Source of the DNA: Pseudomonas sp. p1(2021b)
Lineage (GTDB): Bacteria > Pseudomonadota > Gammaproteobacteria > Pseudomonadales > Pseudomonadaceae
Assembly (NCBI RefSeq): GCF_020151015.1
Contig: NZ_CP083746.1
Span: forward strand, 5,163,382 to 5,227,381
Direction: 5' to 3'
Length of the DNA stretch: 64,000 nucleotides
Positions 19,415-29,697 of the stretch are shown piece by piece (the first letter of the stretch is position 1; every line of letters starts with the position of its first letter). The translations under genes and the position numbers were made by a program. The notes beneath the pieces were generated by a model. That model ran no database searches and was not told where the DNA came from. It worked only from the letters and a program-made list of their open reading frames with translations.

Positions 19415-19887
19415 AGCTGGTGATTCTGCCCTCAAATCGGGGTACCCGCTAGATTTCCCCCCTAGCTTTGCCTTTGACTCTGCCTGGGGGTATACCGCCA
19501 GGGGATAATCGGCCTGCTTTGTCTTTGCGGATTGCCCTGCCAATTGACGGGGCCTACATAAGCCGTTTCCAATGCCCTCGACGTAGAACCATTCGCTCCG
19601 GCCGAAGCTGGCTGGTGGGCGTGAGCCAAGAGGCGTATCCTACAAATGCTTGCTCCGAGACTTGTTGGCCTACAGCCTCCCCTGGGAGACATCTGATAGC
19701 CCGCCGCCGAGGCGGGCTTTTTTGTCATCAGATCCGTAAGGCAGCGCCTTGGTGAATGGCTGCCCAAGCTAGGCTCCGCCAGAGCGCATGCTCAACATCA
19801 GCGGTCTACCCGTCTCCCTAGCCAGACGGTTAACGACGTATCCATATCCTTTGTCAGGCGCATGGAAAGCTGACTGGGCGAAAACGC
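19415..19887. other. Gene-free stretch with a terminator
   Basis: No coding region could be supported on either strand. A convincing terminator (AGCCCGCC / GGCGGGCT at 19698-19718, then T-run) shows that a rightward transcript once ended or still ends here. Confidence 0.5.
19698..19723 (+). terminator. Rho-independent terminator
   Basis: An 8-bp GC stem, AGCCCGCC / GGCGGGCT, with a 5-base loop is followed by six T. It is downstream of the degenerate MFS gene. Confidence 0.8.
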
Positions 19888-20214
19888 TTACGCAGCCATT
19901 GCTTCGCAGGATGCAGCGCAGGCCAAACAGGTCTGTGCGCAATGCTGACAGTGGTCTGCCTTATGCTTACCGCACGCCTCCCCGCAGGCGCGGCAAATCC
20001 TTGCGCACAACGCACAAAATTCCTTGGCGAGCATGCTTTCTCGTGTCATCAAGGTAGCCGCCAGCTTGCACATATCTGCGCAATCCCTGTCCAGCTTGAT
20101 GCAGTCAGCCATCATTTTTACGTCCTGCTCTCGCAGGCAGGCTGACGCGCAGACTTCACAGGCCAGCGCGCAGCGCATGCATTCCGAGATGCATTCATCA
20201 AAGCTACTGTTCAT
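19888..20214 (-). CDS. Four-helix-bundle copper-storage protein (Csp type, DUF326)
   Basis: This protein of about 108 residues has cysteines at regular helical spacing: CISECMRCALACEVCASAC, CIKLDRDCADMC, CALCARICRACGEACGKH and CQHCAQTCLACAASC. This pattern lines the core of Csp copper-storage bundles, which hold many Cu(I) ions per monomer. There is no signal peptide, so it resembles the cytosolic Csp3 kind. The second ATG (20214) is chosen because GGAG lies 8 bp before it; 20220 is also possible. A metal-regulator box lies about 90 bp upstream. Confidence 0.9.
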   Translation of the reverse strand: MNSSFDECISECMRCALACEVCASACLREQDVKMMADCIKLDRDCADMCKLAATLMTRESMLAKEFCALCARICRACGEACGKHKADHCQHCAQTCLACAASCEAMAA

Positions 20215-20304
20215 GATCATATCTCCGGTATCGGGTCGATGAGATGCCAGTGCACCGTCTCATGACGGTATGTAGCGTTCGACCTGACGGGGGCCTGAAG
20301 ATTG

Positions 20305-20320
20305 ATTACATTTCTGTAAG
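20305..20320. promoter_or_regulatory. Putative metal-regulator box upstream of copper-storage gene
   Basis: ATTACATTTCTGTAAG fits ATTAC-N6-GTAAT with one mismatch. It lies between the cusF stop codon and the start of the leftward copper-storage gene, 91 bp from the latter. Confidence 0.55.
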
Positions 20321-20374
20321 CTTGTCCGAATCATCTCGGTATGAAGGCGTGCCCGATCATTCAAGGCTTTTCAA

Positions 20375-20728
20375 TCACTGCTTCTGGATGCTCACGATTT
20401 TCGCGACACTTCCCTCCATACGGAACCCAAATTTCACCTTGTCTCCTACGTTCAAGCCCTTCAGCTGTGCAGGCTCAGCTTGGAAGCCCATGGTCATCGC
20501 CGGCCATTTGAGCTCTGCTACCGGGCCGTGCGCCAAGGTGATTTTCCCGCTTTGAGGATCCAGCGCCTTAATTGTCCCTTCCGCATGCGCAGTGGGCGCC
20601 GCCTGGCTGCCTTGGCCACCCTCGGCGGAGGCTGGCATTTTCTTCATGTCCATACCATCCATGTCCTGGGCATGCACACTGGCGGCGAAAGCTGTGACCA
20701 GGCCTGCGATGACAATTAGCTTTTTCAT
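20375..20728 (-). CDS. cusF: CusF periplasmic copper chaperone
   Basis: This 117-residue protein has a signal peptide ending at SVHA, a Met/Asp-rich linker ([11 protein letters not shown]) and a small beta-barrel. The CusF copper site is complete: His67, Trp75, Met78 and Met80 in [18 protein letters not shown]. CusF hands Cu(I) or Ag(I) to the CusCBA pump. Its start overlaps the cusA stop by 4 bp, so it is the last gene of cusCBAF. Confidence 0.93.
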   Translation of the reverse strand: MKKLIVIAGLVTAFAASVHAQDMDGMDMKKMPASAEGGQGSQAAPTAHAEGTIKALDPQSGKITLAHGPVAELKWPAMTMGFQAEPAQLKGLNVGDKVKFGFRMEGSVAKIVSIQKQ

Positions 20729-23700
20729 TGGATTTCTCCTGAGAGGTTGGGGGTAGTTACAGCAAGTTCGCGGCGACGGATCAGCCAGTACGCCGCAGGG
20801 ATTACAAAAAGTGAAAGCAAGGGGGCGGTGAGCATGCCGCCCACCATGGGCACCGCGATGCGGCTCATGACCTCGCTGCCGGTACCGCTGCTCCAGAGGA
20901 TGGGCAGCAGGCCTGCAACGATGACTGCCACAGTCATTGCCTTGGGCCTGATGCGTTGCACCGCGCCCTCACGGATCGCGTCGAGCAGCGCTGCTCGTGT
21001 AGTTTCGCCGTTGGCCTGACGCTCAGCCCAAGCGTTATTCAGGTAGATGAGCATGATCACTCCGAACTCCGCCGCTACGCCGGCCAGGGCAATGAAGCCA
21101 ACGCCTGTGGCCACTGAAAGGTTGTAGCCCAGCAGGTAGAGCAGCCAGACGCCCCCGGTCAGGGCAAAAGGTAAAGTGCCCATGATGAGCAGTGCTTCAC
21201 CGAGGCGGCCGAAGGTCAGGTAGAGCAGCACGAAGATGATGGCCAGCGTCGCTGGCACCACCCAGGCCAGACGGGCGTTCGCCCGCTCCAGGTATTCGAA
21301 CTGGCCGGAGTAGCTCAAGCTCATGCCTGAATCGAGCTTTACCTCGCTGTCGATCGCCTGACGTAAGTCTGCAACAACAGACGAAAGGTCCCGGCCGCGC
21401 ACGTCGATGTACACCCAGCCCGAGGGGCGAGCATTCTCGCTCTTCAGCATGGGCGGGCCATCAGCAATACGTATGCGGGCCACGCTGCCGAGCGTCAGCT
21501 GGCCGCCCTGCGAGGTGTAGATCGGCAGCTGACGCAACGCCTCCACCGAATCACGCCATTCGCGTGGATAGCGCACGCTAATGGGATAGCGGGCCAAGCC
21601 TTCAACTGTTTCCCCGATGGTTTCGCCACCAATGGCGCCGGCCACGATGGCCTGTACGTCGGTGATGTTCAGACCGTAACGGGCAGCGGCATGGCGGTCG
21701 ATATCCAGATCAATGTAGCGGCCACCAGTCAAACGCTCTGCCAGCGCCGAAGTCACTCCAGGCACCTTTTTCGCGGCCCGCTCCACAGCGAGAGTGGCCC
21801 GGTCTATCTGGCCTAGGTCGCTGCCGGCCACCTTGACGCCGATTGGGCTCTTGATGCCGGTGGCCAGCATATCGATGCGGTTGCGGATGGGCGGGATCCA
21901 GATGTTGGTCAGCCCAGGCACACGCACAGTGCGATCAAGCTCCTCGATAAGCTTGTCCGTGGTCATTCCTGGACGCCACTCACTCTTGGGCTTGAGCCGA
22001 ACGGTGGTCTCGAACATCTCCAGCGGTGCCGGGTCGGTAGCTGACTCGGCGCGGCCGGCTTTACCAAAGACACTGGCCACTTCGGGAACAGTTCGAATCA
22101 GACGATCCGTTCGCTGCAACAGCTCTGAAGCTTTCTGCGCCGAGAGTCCAGGCAAGGCTGAAGGCATGTAGAGCAGATCACCTTCATCGAGCGGAGGAAG
22201 GAACTCGCCCCCAAGATGATTCAAGGGCCACAGACTGCTGAGCAGGATCACCAATGCTGCAGCGAGGGTAACCAGAGGCCGGCGCAGGACGACCTCCAAT
22301 GCCGGACGGTATAGCCGGATGAGGCCCCGGTTGAGCGGGTTGCGCTGTTCCGCAGGCAGTGGCCCTCTGATCCAGTACCCCATCAGCACCGGTATCAGGG
22401 TCACCGATAGCGCAGCTGCCGCAGCCATTGCGTAGGTCTTGGTAAAGGCCAAGGGTGCAAAGAGGCGTCCTTCCTGGGCTTGCAGCGTGAACACCGGGAT
22501 GAACGAAAGCGTGATGATCATGAGGCTGAAGAACAGTGCCGGCCCTACCTCGACGGCCGCCTCCGTCATTACCCTCCAATGCGCTTCTCCCCGCAAAGGT
22601 TGACCAGGATGCCGGATATGCCAGGCCTCAACACGTTTGTGGGCGTTCTCGATCATGACCACGGCAGCGTCCACCATTGCACCGATGGCAATAGCGATTC
22701 CGCCAAGGGACATGATGTTGGCGTTGATGCCCTGATGACGCATGACGATCAGCGCTATCAGGATTCCCACGGGCAGCGAAACGATAGCCACCAATGACGA
22801 GCGCAGGTGCCAGAGAAAGGCTGCGCATACCAACGCCACTACCAAGAACTCCTCGATCAGCTTGTGACTGAGGTTCTCCACGGCACGGTCGATCAACTGG
22901 CTGCGGTCGTAGACGGTGACAAGTTCCACCCCGGCTGGCAGGGCTTTCTTCAGGGTTTCGAGCTTAGCCTTGACGTCCGCGATGGCCTCACGAGCATTCT
23001 TCCCGCTGCGCAGGATCACCACACCTCCTACGGCTTCGCCGAGGCCGTCCAGTTCGCCTATGCCTCTGCGGGCTTCCGGACCTATCTGCACCGTAGCGAC
23101 GTCGCCTAATGTCACCGGCACGCCCTTGGTAGCCAGTCGCAGGGGTATCGCTCTGAAATCATCCAGCGATCGCAGGTAGCCGGCCGCACGTACCATGAAT
23201 TCCGCTTCGCCTTGCTCCAGTACACCGCCACCGGTCTCCTGGTTGGCCTTGCCTATAGCCTCCACCACCTCAGCCTGGGTGATACCGAGGCTGGCCATGC
23301 GCAGCGGATCGAGCACGACCTGATACTGCTTGACCATACCGCCGATGGTGGCCACTTCAGCGACATCCGGCAGCGTCTTGAGCTCATAGCGCAGGAACCA
23401 GTCCTGCAGGCTGCGCAGTTGCGACAGGTCATGGCCGCCGTTACGATCGACCAGCGCATATTGATAAATCCAGCCCACCCCGGTGGCGTCCGGGCCCAGT
23501 ACCGGCTTGGCTGCGGCAGGTAATCGCGATTGCGCCTGGCTCAGGTACTCAAGAACCCGAGAGCGCGCCCAATACAGATCGGTGCCGTCCTCGAACAGCA
23601 CATAGACGAAGCTGTCACCGAAGGCGGAGAAGCCGCGAACCGTTTTGGCCCCCGGAACCGAGAGCATGGTAGTGGTCAGCGGATAGGTCACCTGATTCTC

Positions 23701-23883
23701 AACGATCTGGGGAGCCTGGCCTGGGTAGGACGTGCGGATGATCACCTGCACGTCCGACAGGTCGGGCAAGGCGTCGATTGGTAGGCTACGCACCGAGACG
23801 AAGCCCCATGCCACCAGAAACAGCGTGGCGAGGAGCACCAGCACACGGTTGCCTACCGACCAGCGGATCAGTTTGGCAATCAT
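20725..23883 (-). CDS. cusA: CusA copper/silver RND efflux pump
   Basis: This 1052-residue HME-RND transporter has its fourth membrane helix reading [19 protein letters not shown], the Cu/Ag-type proton-relay motif. The periplasmic metal-site methionines are visible in [15 protein letters not shown] and [10 protein letters not shown], matching the three-Met site of characterised CusA. It moves Cu(I)/Ag(I) from periplasm and cytoplasm to the CusC channel. It overlaps both cusB and cusF by 4 bp. Complete and full length. Confidence 0.95.
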   Translation of the reverse strand: MIAKLIRWSVGNRVLVLLATLFLVAWGFVSVRSLPIDALPDLSDVQVIIRTSYPGQAPQIVENQVTYPLTTTMLSVPGAKTVRGFSAFGDSFVYVLFEDGTDLYWARSRVLEYLSQAQSRLPAAAKPVLGPDATGVGWIYQYALVDRNGGHDLSQLRSLQDWFLRYELKTLPDVAEVATIGGMVKQYQVVLDPLRMASLGITQAEVVEAIGKANQETGGGVLEQGEAEFMVRAAGYLRSLDDFRAIPLRLATKGVPVTLGDVATVQIGPEARRGIGELDGLGEAVGGVVILRSGKNAREAIADVKAKLETLKKALPAGVELVTVYDRSQLIDRAVENLSHKLIEEFLVVALVCAAFLWHLRSSLVAIVSLPVGILIALIVMRHQGINANIMSLGGIAIAIGAMVDAAVVMIENAHKRVEAWHIRHPGQPLRGEAHWRVMTEAAVEVGPALFFSLMIITLSFIPVFTLQAQEGRLFAPLAFTKTYAMAAAAALSVTLIPVLMGYWIRGPLPAEQRNPLNRGLIRLYRPALEVVLRRPLVTLAAALVILLSSLWPLNHLGGEFLPPLDEGDLLYMPSALPGLSAQKASELLQRTDRLIRTVPEVASVFGKAGRAESATDPAPLEMFETTVRLKPKSEWRPGMTTDKLIEELDRTVRVPGLTNIWIPPIRNRIDMLATGIKSPIGVKVAGSDLGQIDRATLAVERAAKKVPGVTSALAERLTGGRYIDLDIDRHAAARYGLNITDVQAIVAGAIGGETIGETVEGLARYPISVRYPREWRDSVEALRQLPIYTSQGGQLTLGSVARIRIADGPPMLKSENARPSGWVYIDVRGRDLSSVVADLRQAIDSEVKLDSGMSLSYSGQFEYLERANARLAWVVPATLAIIFVLLYLTFGRLGEALLIMGTLPFALTGGVWLLYLLGYNLSVATGVGFIALAGVAAEFGVIMLIYLNNAWAERQANGETTRAALLDAIREGAVQRIRPKAMTVAVIVAGLLPILWSSGTGSEVMSRIAVPMVGGMLTAPLLSLFVIPAAYWLIRRRELAVTTPNLSGEIQ

Positions 23884-25343
23884 GGTTGGCCCTCCAACAC
23901 TTTGATCTGCTCAACGACCATGCCCTCGTCGCGTTCGCGTATGCCAAAGCGAATCTGCGCACCGATCTTGAGGCCATCAAGGAGAGACTGCTCAGCCACA
24001 GGGAAGGTCATGGTCATCCCTGGCATGCCCAGGGTGATGAAAGGACCGTGGGCAACGGTGAGCTGTGTGCCGTCTATCTGCACGACACGGCCATCCGCTT
24101 CATGCAGGGCTGGCCCCGCATTAGGCTGACTATCCTGCACCGTCGCCGCCTCGATGCCTTTCAAATTAGCGTCGGAGTCCAACAGGAATTGCCCGGACGC
24201 GACGATGCGCTGTCCTGCCTGAAGACCCTGCAACACCGCAACTTGGCCTTTGCTCTCCTGGCCCAACACGACTTCCACCGGCCGGAAGCGACCACCGTCT
24301 TCAGCCAGCATCACCAGGTCTCGCTTGCCGGTGCGGATGACCGCCTCGGCAGGCACCAAGAGGCTTTGCTTGGCAGACTCGCCGGGATGGAGAGCCACTT
24401 GAGCGGTCATCCCAGGACGAAGCCGCCCATCTCGGTTGGGCAACTCGATACGCAGGCGCAACGTGCGGCTCTGCAAATCGGCATCGGCCAATAGCGCAGT
24501 CAACTTGCCCGGTATGGGATCGCCTGGGAACGCTGGCAATTGCGCCTGCACAGGCTGGCCTTCGCGAAGGCCTTGAGCCTGGGCTTCCGGCACAGCCGCT
24601 TCCAGCCAGACGTTGGCCACTCCATTGATCCTTGCTAAGGTAGCGCCCGGCGTCAGCGTCATGCCGGGTCGCAGATCGAGAACCTGGATTACACCGGCAG
24701 TGGGTGCGGAGAGTGTGACCGAGAGCTGCACCTTCCCAGTGCTCGCGACCCGGTTGATCAGGTCGGCCGGCATGCCGGCGAGCACGAGCCGCTGTCGTGC
24801 CGCCGCCGTCAGCTGAGCGTCGCCAGAATGCCGCAACGCCAGGTATTCCTCCTGCAAACCAGCCCACTCCGGGGTCAGCACATCGGCTAGAGGAGCCCCT
24901 TTGGCAACGATGTCCCCCGTCGCTCGACCATAGACGCGTTCGACGTAACCGCCAGTACGGGCCTGCAACACGCTGAAGTCGCGTTCGTCGAACGTCAGAA
25001 CGCCGCTCACACTTAGGGTCCGTTCTAGCCGGCCAGCCGTCACCGTTGCCAATCGAATCCCAAGGTTTTGCTGGAGCCCAGCCGAGACCTGAACCGCAGG
25101 CTGCTCCTCGCCAGCCGTGTCATCCGAATACTTGGGCACGAGCGGCATGTCCATGAACGGCGATTTTCCGGGCGCCGGGAAGTGCTGCTGGGGATACATC
25201 GGGTCGTACCAGTACAGCGCTTTTTTTTCCTGACCTAAGGGCTGCGATGGCGAATACGCACCTCTCCCACCTAGCCAGAAGCCAGCGCCTATTCCAATAG
25301 CAAGGGCAGCAGCCACGACGAAACCAATCGACCTATTCCTCAT
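23880..25343 (-). CDS. cusB: CusB adaptor with C-terminal CusF-like domain
   Basis: This 487-residue membrane-fusion protein has an N-terminal anchor ([20 protein letters not shown]) and a heavy-metal-binding segment with three Met ([21 protein letters not shown]) like the Met site of CusB. The lipoyl / hairpin / barrel body follows. The last 75 residues add a CusF-like barrel ([20 protein letters not shown]). It keeps the His and two Met but has no Trp at the expected position. E. coli CusB lacks such a fusion, though fused forms are common in other proteobacteria. It overlaps cusC and cusA by 4 bp. Confidence 0.93.
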   Translation of the reverse strand: MRNRSIGFVVAAALAIGIGAGFWLGGRGAYSPSQPLGQEKKALYWYDPMYPQQHFPAPGKSPFMDMPLVPKYSDDTAGEEQPAVQVSAGLQQNLGIRLATVTAGRLERTLSVSGVLTFDERDFSVLQARTGGYVERVYGRATGDIVAKGAPLADVLTPEWAGLQEEYLALRHSGDAQLTAAARQRLVLAGMPADLINRVASTGKVQLSVTLSAPTAGVIQVLDLRPGMTLTPGATLARINGVANVWLEAAVPEAQAQGLREGQPVQAQLPAFPGDPIPGKLTALLADADLQSRTLRLRIELPNRDGRLRPGMTAQVALHPGESAKQSLLVPAEAVIRTGKRDLVMLAEDGGRFRPVEVVLGQESKGQVAVLQGLQAGQRIVASGQFLLDSDANLKGIEAATVQDSQPNAGPALHEADGRVVQIDGTQLTVAHGPFITLGMPGMTMTFPVAEQSLLDGLKIGAQIRFGIRERDEGMVVEQIKVLEGQP

Positions 25344-26590
25344 GCCCGCACCTCTCCATAAACGAAATGCAGACGCGCTGCTGTTGCCGCCAACTGTCCT
25401 TGCAGGTCCACATCCTGTAGTAGTGCCTCCACACGCTGCCGGCGTGCCGACAGCACTTCACTCAACGGCGACTTACCGGCGCGGTAATCCGCCAGAGCGA
25501 GGCGTACCCGGTCCTCGGCCAGGGGCAAAAGTGTTTCGCGACTGCGCCGCACTGCCCGTTGCAAGCGTTGGTACTCGACAAGGTCTGTTTCAAGCTGGGC
25601 TTGATGCTCGCGCAGGGCAGCGTCCTGCTCATCTTCCAATTGGCGAACTTGTGCGCGTCGTGCCGCAATCATCGGGTCTTGCCGTGAGCTGGTAAACAAT
25701 GGCAATTGGAAGCTGACTTGCAGGCTGACCATGTTGCTGAAGTCCGGACCACGGCGCTGATAATCCACTCCCCAGGACCAATCCGATTTCTTTTCCGCCT
25801 GAGCCTGGTGTACCTGGGCTTGAGCCTCGCGTGTCATGGCGTTGTAGGTATTGAGCTCCGGATGGGCATGGACGGAGTGCAAGTATTCAGCTGCGTCTAC
25901 AGGCCAGACAGGGAAGGTCGGCGCGCCTACTTCGGCGTCCTGCCCAATCCAGCGCTTCAGCGCGGCTCGCGCCTGAGCTGACTGACTCAATAGAACGTCT
26001 TTCTGCTCGTCCAACTGCGCGGCTTCTTGCTTGGGAGCCAGCGTATCGGCGCTGGAGCCTGCGCCTCCGGCCAGGCGGGCCCGCACCGTGGAAGCCAGCA
26101 GCTGGTTTTCTTTGTAGAAGGCGTCGAACTGTTCAAGCTTTCGCTGCACGGTGTACGCAGTAACCCAAGCCTGTGCGGTTGCCGCCCTAACCTTCAAGCG
26201 TTCGAAGATCGCCTCGGCATCGGCTCGCTCGACCGTGGCCTGCGCTGTCTCTATGCGAGCTTTGCGTTTGTCCCGGTTCGGTACTTCTTGGGACAGGCCA
26301 ACCACCTGCATGGTCATGAAGTCTCTGTTCATGCTCCAGCGATCGGTGCCTTCAATCGGCAGGTTTTGTACCCCGAGATTCAGGCGCGGATCGGGTAGTT
26401 CGCCCGCTGGAATGACTGCGCTGCGCGCAGCTGATGCCTGCTCCTGGCGGGCCTGTAGAGAGGGAGCGTTACGTTCAGCCAGTTGCAGCGCCTCATCCAG
26501 CGACAGCGTTGCAGCCTGTGCCGAGACAGCCGGCAGCAGTATGAACAGGACGGCCGTGGTTATCCGTCCCTGAAAACGTTGGGGAGTCAT
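25340..26590 (-). CDS. cusC: CusC outer-membrane channel of the copper pump
   Basis: This 416-residue OMF-family protein starts at 26590 (MTPQRFQGRI). It has a signal peptide ending at VSAQA and two OEP repeats (SLDEALQLAERNAPSLQARQ and a second block ending [17 protein letters not shown]). It forms the exit duct for CusAB. The longer reading from 26632 adds 14 residues before the signal and is less likely. It overlaps cusB by 4 bp. The operon probably begins further upstream with copRS. Confidence 0.9.
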   Translation of the reverse strand: MTPQRFQGRITTAVLFILLPAVSAQAATLSLDEALQLAERNAPSLQARQEQASAARSAVIPAGELPDPRLNLGVQNLPIEGTDRWSMNRDFMTMQVVGLSQEVPNRDKRKARIETAQATVERADAEAIFERLKVRAATAQAWVTAYTVQRKLEQFDAFYKENQLLASTVRARLAGGAGSSADTLAPKQEAAQLDEQKDVLLSQSAQARAALKRWIGQDAEVGAPTFPVWPVDAAEYLHSVHAHPELNTYNAMTREAQAQVHQAQAEKKSDWSWGVDYQRRGPDFSNMVSLQVSFQLPLFTSSRQDPMIAARRAQVRQLEDEQDAALREHQAQLETDLVEYQRLQRAVRRSRETLLPLAEDRVRLALADYRAGKSPLSEVLSARRQRVEALLQDVDLQGQLAATAARLHFVYGEVRA

Positions 26591-26676
26591 GAAAATGATT
26601 CCTCGAAAGATCAGCGCCCAGGCGCGTGCCATCGCCCCGCTGCTAGGCGGAACGACGGTGTGAAATTAAGAGGGAA

Positions 26677-27024
26677 TCAGACGCGGGGAGGACGCCACGG
26701 ATCGGGGGGAGAACCTGTCGCTATGCCTACAGCGTAGGTATCGGCAGGTCGTGGCTTGGCGAAAGTCAGCCCAGGCGTCAGGAAGCTAATCTGTACGGTA
26801 CTGGCAGTCCTGCACTCCTGGCCGACCTTGCAGGATTTGGCATGGTCGCCAGTCTTACCCAGGTCTTGGTCCTGGCAGCAGTCATGGTCCATGCCCGCCA
26901 TCATTTCCATGCCCATCGCCTGCATTGGGCAAGGTTCAGTCGCCGAATCGATGCCCGCCATCCCGTTAAGCGGAAGCGCCACGATTAGCATCAGGAGGGT
27001 GAGTAGTCGAATGAGCCGATTCAT
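26677..27024 (-). CDS. Small Met/Cys-rich secreted protein of copper cluster (CopL/CzcI-like)
   Basis: This 115-residue protein has a signal peptide (IRLLTLLMLIVALPLNGMAG). The middle is rich in Met, Cys, His and Asp (CPMQAMGMEMMAGMDHDCCQ, then CKVGQEC). The C-terminal tail SPPDPWRPPRV is typical of the CzcI/CopL-like small proteins that accompany Cus and Czc pumps. A role in periplasmic copper binding or in tuning induction is likely but unproven. It sits between copS and cusC, all leftward. Confidence 0.65.
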   Translation of the reverse strand: MNRLIRLLTLLMLIVALPLNGMAGIDSATEPCPMQAMGMEMMAGMDHDCCQDQDLGKTGDHAKSCKVGQECRTASTVQISFLTPGLTFAKPRPADTYAVGIATGSPPDPWRPPRV

Positions 27025-27060
27025 GATGGGCGAGTATAGGTTACCGGGATGAGTTCAGCA

Positions 27061-28470
27061 TTAAGGGGTTGGGGCTGCACTAACCAACCGCTTGGAGGCT
27101 GGGAGACTGATGAAGAATGTTGTGACACCCTCCGCTGATGTACACCAGATTCGTCCGCTATGAGCCTCGATGATAGAGCGGGTTATCGACATCCCCAGGC
27201 CTGCATTGCTTGGGCCGCCTTCGCGTCTGGCTGGATCGGCTCGATAGAATCGGTCGAAGATCTTGCCAATGTGCTGGGGATCGATGGTTACCCCGCTGTT
27301 ACGCACGGAAAGCGTCACGCTTTCAGGCGTCTGCTCGATCTGCACTGATATCTCGTTGCCTTCCGGGGTGTAGCGCAACGCGTTGGATAGAAGGTTGGAA
27401 AGCGCTCGGTCAATCATCAGGCGATCGCCACGAACCTTACCCTGCCCGTGTAGGGTCAGTTGGATGCCTTGATCCTCAGCCAGGAATTGGTAGTACTCGA
27501 ACAGCTTTGATACGAGTTCGGAGAGCTCCACATCGATCTGCTCGGGCACGATCAGACCGTTATCCGCCTTGGCCAGGAACAGCATGTCGTCGATCATGCG
27601 CGACATGCGCTTGAGGTCTTCCAGGTTCGAATAGAGGTTTTCTTCATAGGCATCCAGGTCACGCTTCTTGGTGAGCACCACTTCGGTATGGGTCAGAAGG
27701 TTGCTGACTGGCGTTCTCAATTCGTGAGCGATATCGGCAGAGAAGTTGGACAACCGAACGAATGCATCCTCCAACCGTCCCAGCATCCCGTTGAAAGACA
27801 GGATGAGCTCCTGAAGCTCTAGCGGTACGGGCTCCAGCGGAATGCGTTCGCGAAGTGATCTTGCCGACATCCCGGTGGCCACTTTGGTGATTTGCCCAAC
27901 AGGCCGAAGCCCGCTTTTGGCCACGACCCAGCCCAAGCCTGCGCTCACAATCGCGCTGATCACCAGACCAATTCCGAACCACCATTGCAGGGTGACAAAG
28001 AAATGGGCGTGAGTGGTGACATCGAGCATCAGCACGGCCGTCACCGGTTCCGGCTCGCCTGCAATGGTCAGCTGGGCGGTAATGCCGCGGAAGTTCTGCG
28101 CTTTATCCTGCCACTCCCAGACCGCACCCCGATGCGCCTGCTCGAACCGCTGAGGAATCTGGGAGGCTTTGGGGTCTGAAAACAGGACCGTTCCGTCAGC
28201 CTTGGTGATTTTCGCCGACAGATCCTGATGTGCGCCGAGCAATGCCCGCAGCTGCTGCTCCTGATCGTCGAGCCCGCCTCGCGCTGCTGAGATGGAAAGG
28301 ATATGACGCGTTGACTCCAGCTTTTCAGAAAGCGCCTGCTCATCCAGCATCCGGAAATGGTGCTGGCTGAGCCCGTAGAAAGCGACGCCGGCAACCACCA
28401 GGACAGCAGTCACCGCGAACATGAACATCAGGGTCAGCCGCTTGACGAGCGATGATTGCGGGCGCATCAC
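27061..28470 (-). CDS. copS: CopS copper sensor histidine kinase
   Basis: This 469-residue kinase has a first membrane helix near residues 14-32 and a periplasmic sensor of about 130 residues. The second helix is followed by a HAMP linker, the phosphoacceptor motif [15 protein letters not shown], an N-box ([19 protein letters not shown]) and a [10 protein letters not shown] glycine box. It pairs with CopR, whose stop codon overlaps its ATGATG start. It senses periplasmic Cu(I)/Ag(I) and controls the divergent copper operon and probably cusCBAF. Confidence 0.9.
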   Translation of the reverse strand: MMRPQSSLVKRLTLMFMFAVTAVLVVAGVAFYGLSQHHFRMLDEQALSEKLESTRHILSISAARGGLDDQEQQLRALLGAHQDLSAKITKADGTVLFSDPKASQIPQRFEQAHRGAVWEWQDKAQNFRGITAQLTIAGEPEPVTAVLMLDVTTHAHFFVTLQWWFGIGLVISAIVSAGLGWVVAKSGLRPVGQITKVATGMSARSLRERIPLEPVPLELQELILSFNGMLGRLEDAFVRLSNFSADIAHELRTPVSNLLTHTEVVLTKKRDLDAYEENLYSNLEDLKRMSRMIDDMLFLAKADNGLIVPEQIDVELSELVSKLFEYYQFLAEDQGIQLTLHGQGKVRGDRLMIDRALSNLLSNALRYTPEGNEISVQIEQTPESVTLSVRNSGVTIDPQHIGKIFDRFYRADPARREGGPSNAGLGMSITRSIIEAHSGRIWCTSAEGVTTFFISLPASKRLVSAAPTP

Positions 28471-29144
28471 TCGGGCACATCCATCATGTAGCCCATGCCT
28501 CGGGCGGTATGGATTAGCTTTGGCGCGAAGTCGTCATCAATCTTGGCCCGCAGTCGGCGAATCGCGACCTCGATCACGTTGGTGTCACTGTCGAAATTCA
28601 TGTCCCACACCTGAGAAGCGATCAGCGATTTGGGAAGCACCTCGCCGCGTCGGCGCATGAGCAGCTCCAACAGGGAAAACTCCTTGGCAGTAAGGTCGAT
28701 CCGCTTGCCGTTTCGCGTAGCTCGACGCTTGAGCAGGTCCACCTCAAGGTCTGCCATCTTCATAGTGGTTTGAGCAGAACCACCGTTGCCTCTGCGCAGC
28801 AACGTACGAACTCGAGCCAGCAGCTCCGAGAACGCAAAGGGCTTCACCAGGTAATCATCAGCGCCCAGTTCCAAACCTTTCACGCGGTCGTCTACGCCGT
28901 CTCGGGCCGTCAAGAAAAGGACCGGCACATCCTGACCCGCCGCACGGATCTTGCGCAGGACATCCCAGCCATCGAGCCCCGGCATCATCACGTCGAGGAT
29001 CAGCAAGTCATACGCTTCGCTCTGTGCCTGTTGCAGGGCGTCAGTGCCTGTCATCACCCGGTCAACGGTGAAGCCAGCTTCTGTTAGACCTTGCTGGAGG
29101 TAGACACCGGTTTTCGGCTCATCTTCGGCCACGAGTAATTTCAT
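28467..29144 (-). CDS. copR: CopR copper response regulator
   Basis: This 225-residue OmpR/PhoB-class regulator starts [20 protein letters not shown], very close to CopR of P. aeruginosa and P. putida. The phospho-acceptor is in [14 protein letters not shown], and the DNA-binding domain includes [20 protein letters not shown]. It should bind CTGAC-N6-GTAAT boxes such as those at 29206 and 29523. First gene of a leftward run copR-copS-(26677 gene)-cusCBAF. Confidence 0.92.
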   Translation of the reverse strand: MKLLVAEDEPKTGVYLQQGLTEAGFTVDRVMTGTDALQQAQSEAYDLLILDVMMPGLDGWDVLRKIRAAGQDVPVLFLTARDGVDDRVKGLELGADDYLVKPFAFSELLARVRTLLRRGNGGSAQTTMKMADLEVDLLKRRATRNGKRIDLTAKEFSLLELLMRRRGEVLPKSLIASQVWDMNFDSDTNVIEVAIRRLRAKIDDDFAPKLIHTARGMGYMMDVPE

Positions 29145-29205
29145 CTGCTCTCATCCACGCGGGGTGCATTTCCAGTTTGCGGGAAAAAAGAAGCCCAACC
29201 AGAAG

Positions 29206-29221
29206 CTGACGGAAAAGTAAT
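29206..29221. promoter_or_regulatory. CopR box in the divergent copR / PtrA-like region
   Basis: CTGACGGAAAAGTAAT fits the CTGACA-N5-GTAAT pattern reported for CopR in P. aeruginosa, with one mismatch. It lies 62 bp before copR and 89 bp before the PtrA-like gene and can serve both. Confidence 0.7.
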
Positions 29222-29309
29222 GTCGAGATCAGTTTTCTGACAGCACCGCGAGGCTAACTTGACCCTGTACCTGACGCCATGAGGCGCAGAACCCACTGAG
29301 GATCTCCAG

Positions 29310-29516
29310 ATGAACATGGTCAAAGCAATTGTGATGGTCGTTACCTTCGGCATGGCAGGCATTGCCCTGGCAGAGGGCGGCGCGGACCGGACCTTTGCAC
29401 GGATGGAAGCGGCTCTCCAAAGCTCCATGCAGGCCTCCCAGGTTGCGCAGGGGAAGAAAGAGCAGGCGCCATTCGCCGCCCAGTCCAGCAAGCACGCGGG
29501 CCACGAAAGCTGCTGA
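29310..29516 (+). CDS. PtrA-like small copper-inducible secreted protein
   Basis: This 68-residue protein has a signal peptide ending at ALA. The mature chain starts EGGADRTFARMEAALQSSMQ and ends with His and Cys (HAGHESC). The EGG-D-R start is shared with the proteins at 8207 and 34844 and with PtrA, a small copper-induced periplasmic protein of P. aeruginosa linked to control of type III secretion and copper tolerance. First gene of the rightward copper operon, between the two CopR boxes. Confidence 0.75.
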   Translation: MNMVKAIVMVVTFGMAGIALAEGGADRTFARMEAALQSSMQASQVAQGKKEQAPFAAQSSKHAGHESC

Positions 29517-29522
29517 TCCTAG

Positions 29523-29538
29523 CTTACAGAAAAGTAAT
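29523..29538 (+). promoter_or_regulatory. Second CopR box, upstream of copA
   Basis: CTTACAGAAAAGTAAT differs from the box at 29206 at only two positions and begins 7 bp after the stop codon of the PtrA-like gene. It suggests a separate CopR-controlled promoter for copA. Confidence 0.65.
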
Positions 29539-29697
29539 CATCCCGGAATCTGAACTATGGCTGTTTCAGAGTACGGCCTCTCATCAGCCTCGCGTAGTGG
29601 CGAAAGTCTACGAGACTGGTGAGAGCTCCAATGAACCCAAGGGCTGCACCATCTAGCAGCCTGGATATCAGCGATCTACCTGACTGGACGCAACGGC

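Noticed and set aside
19462..19767. Open frames of about 100 codons on both strands
   Set aside because: The frames mirror each other, have no ribosome binding site and contain a terminator hairpin.
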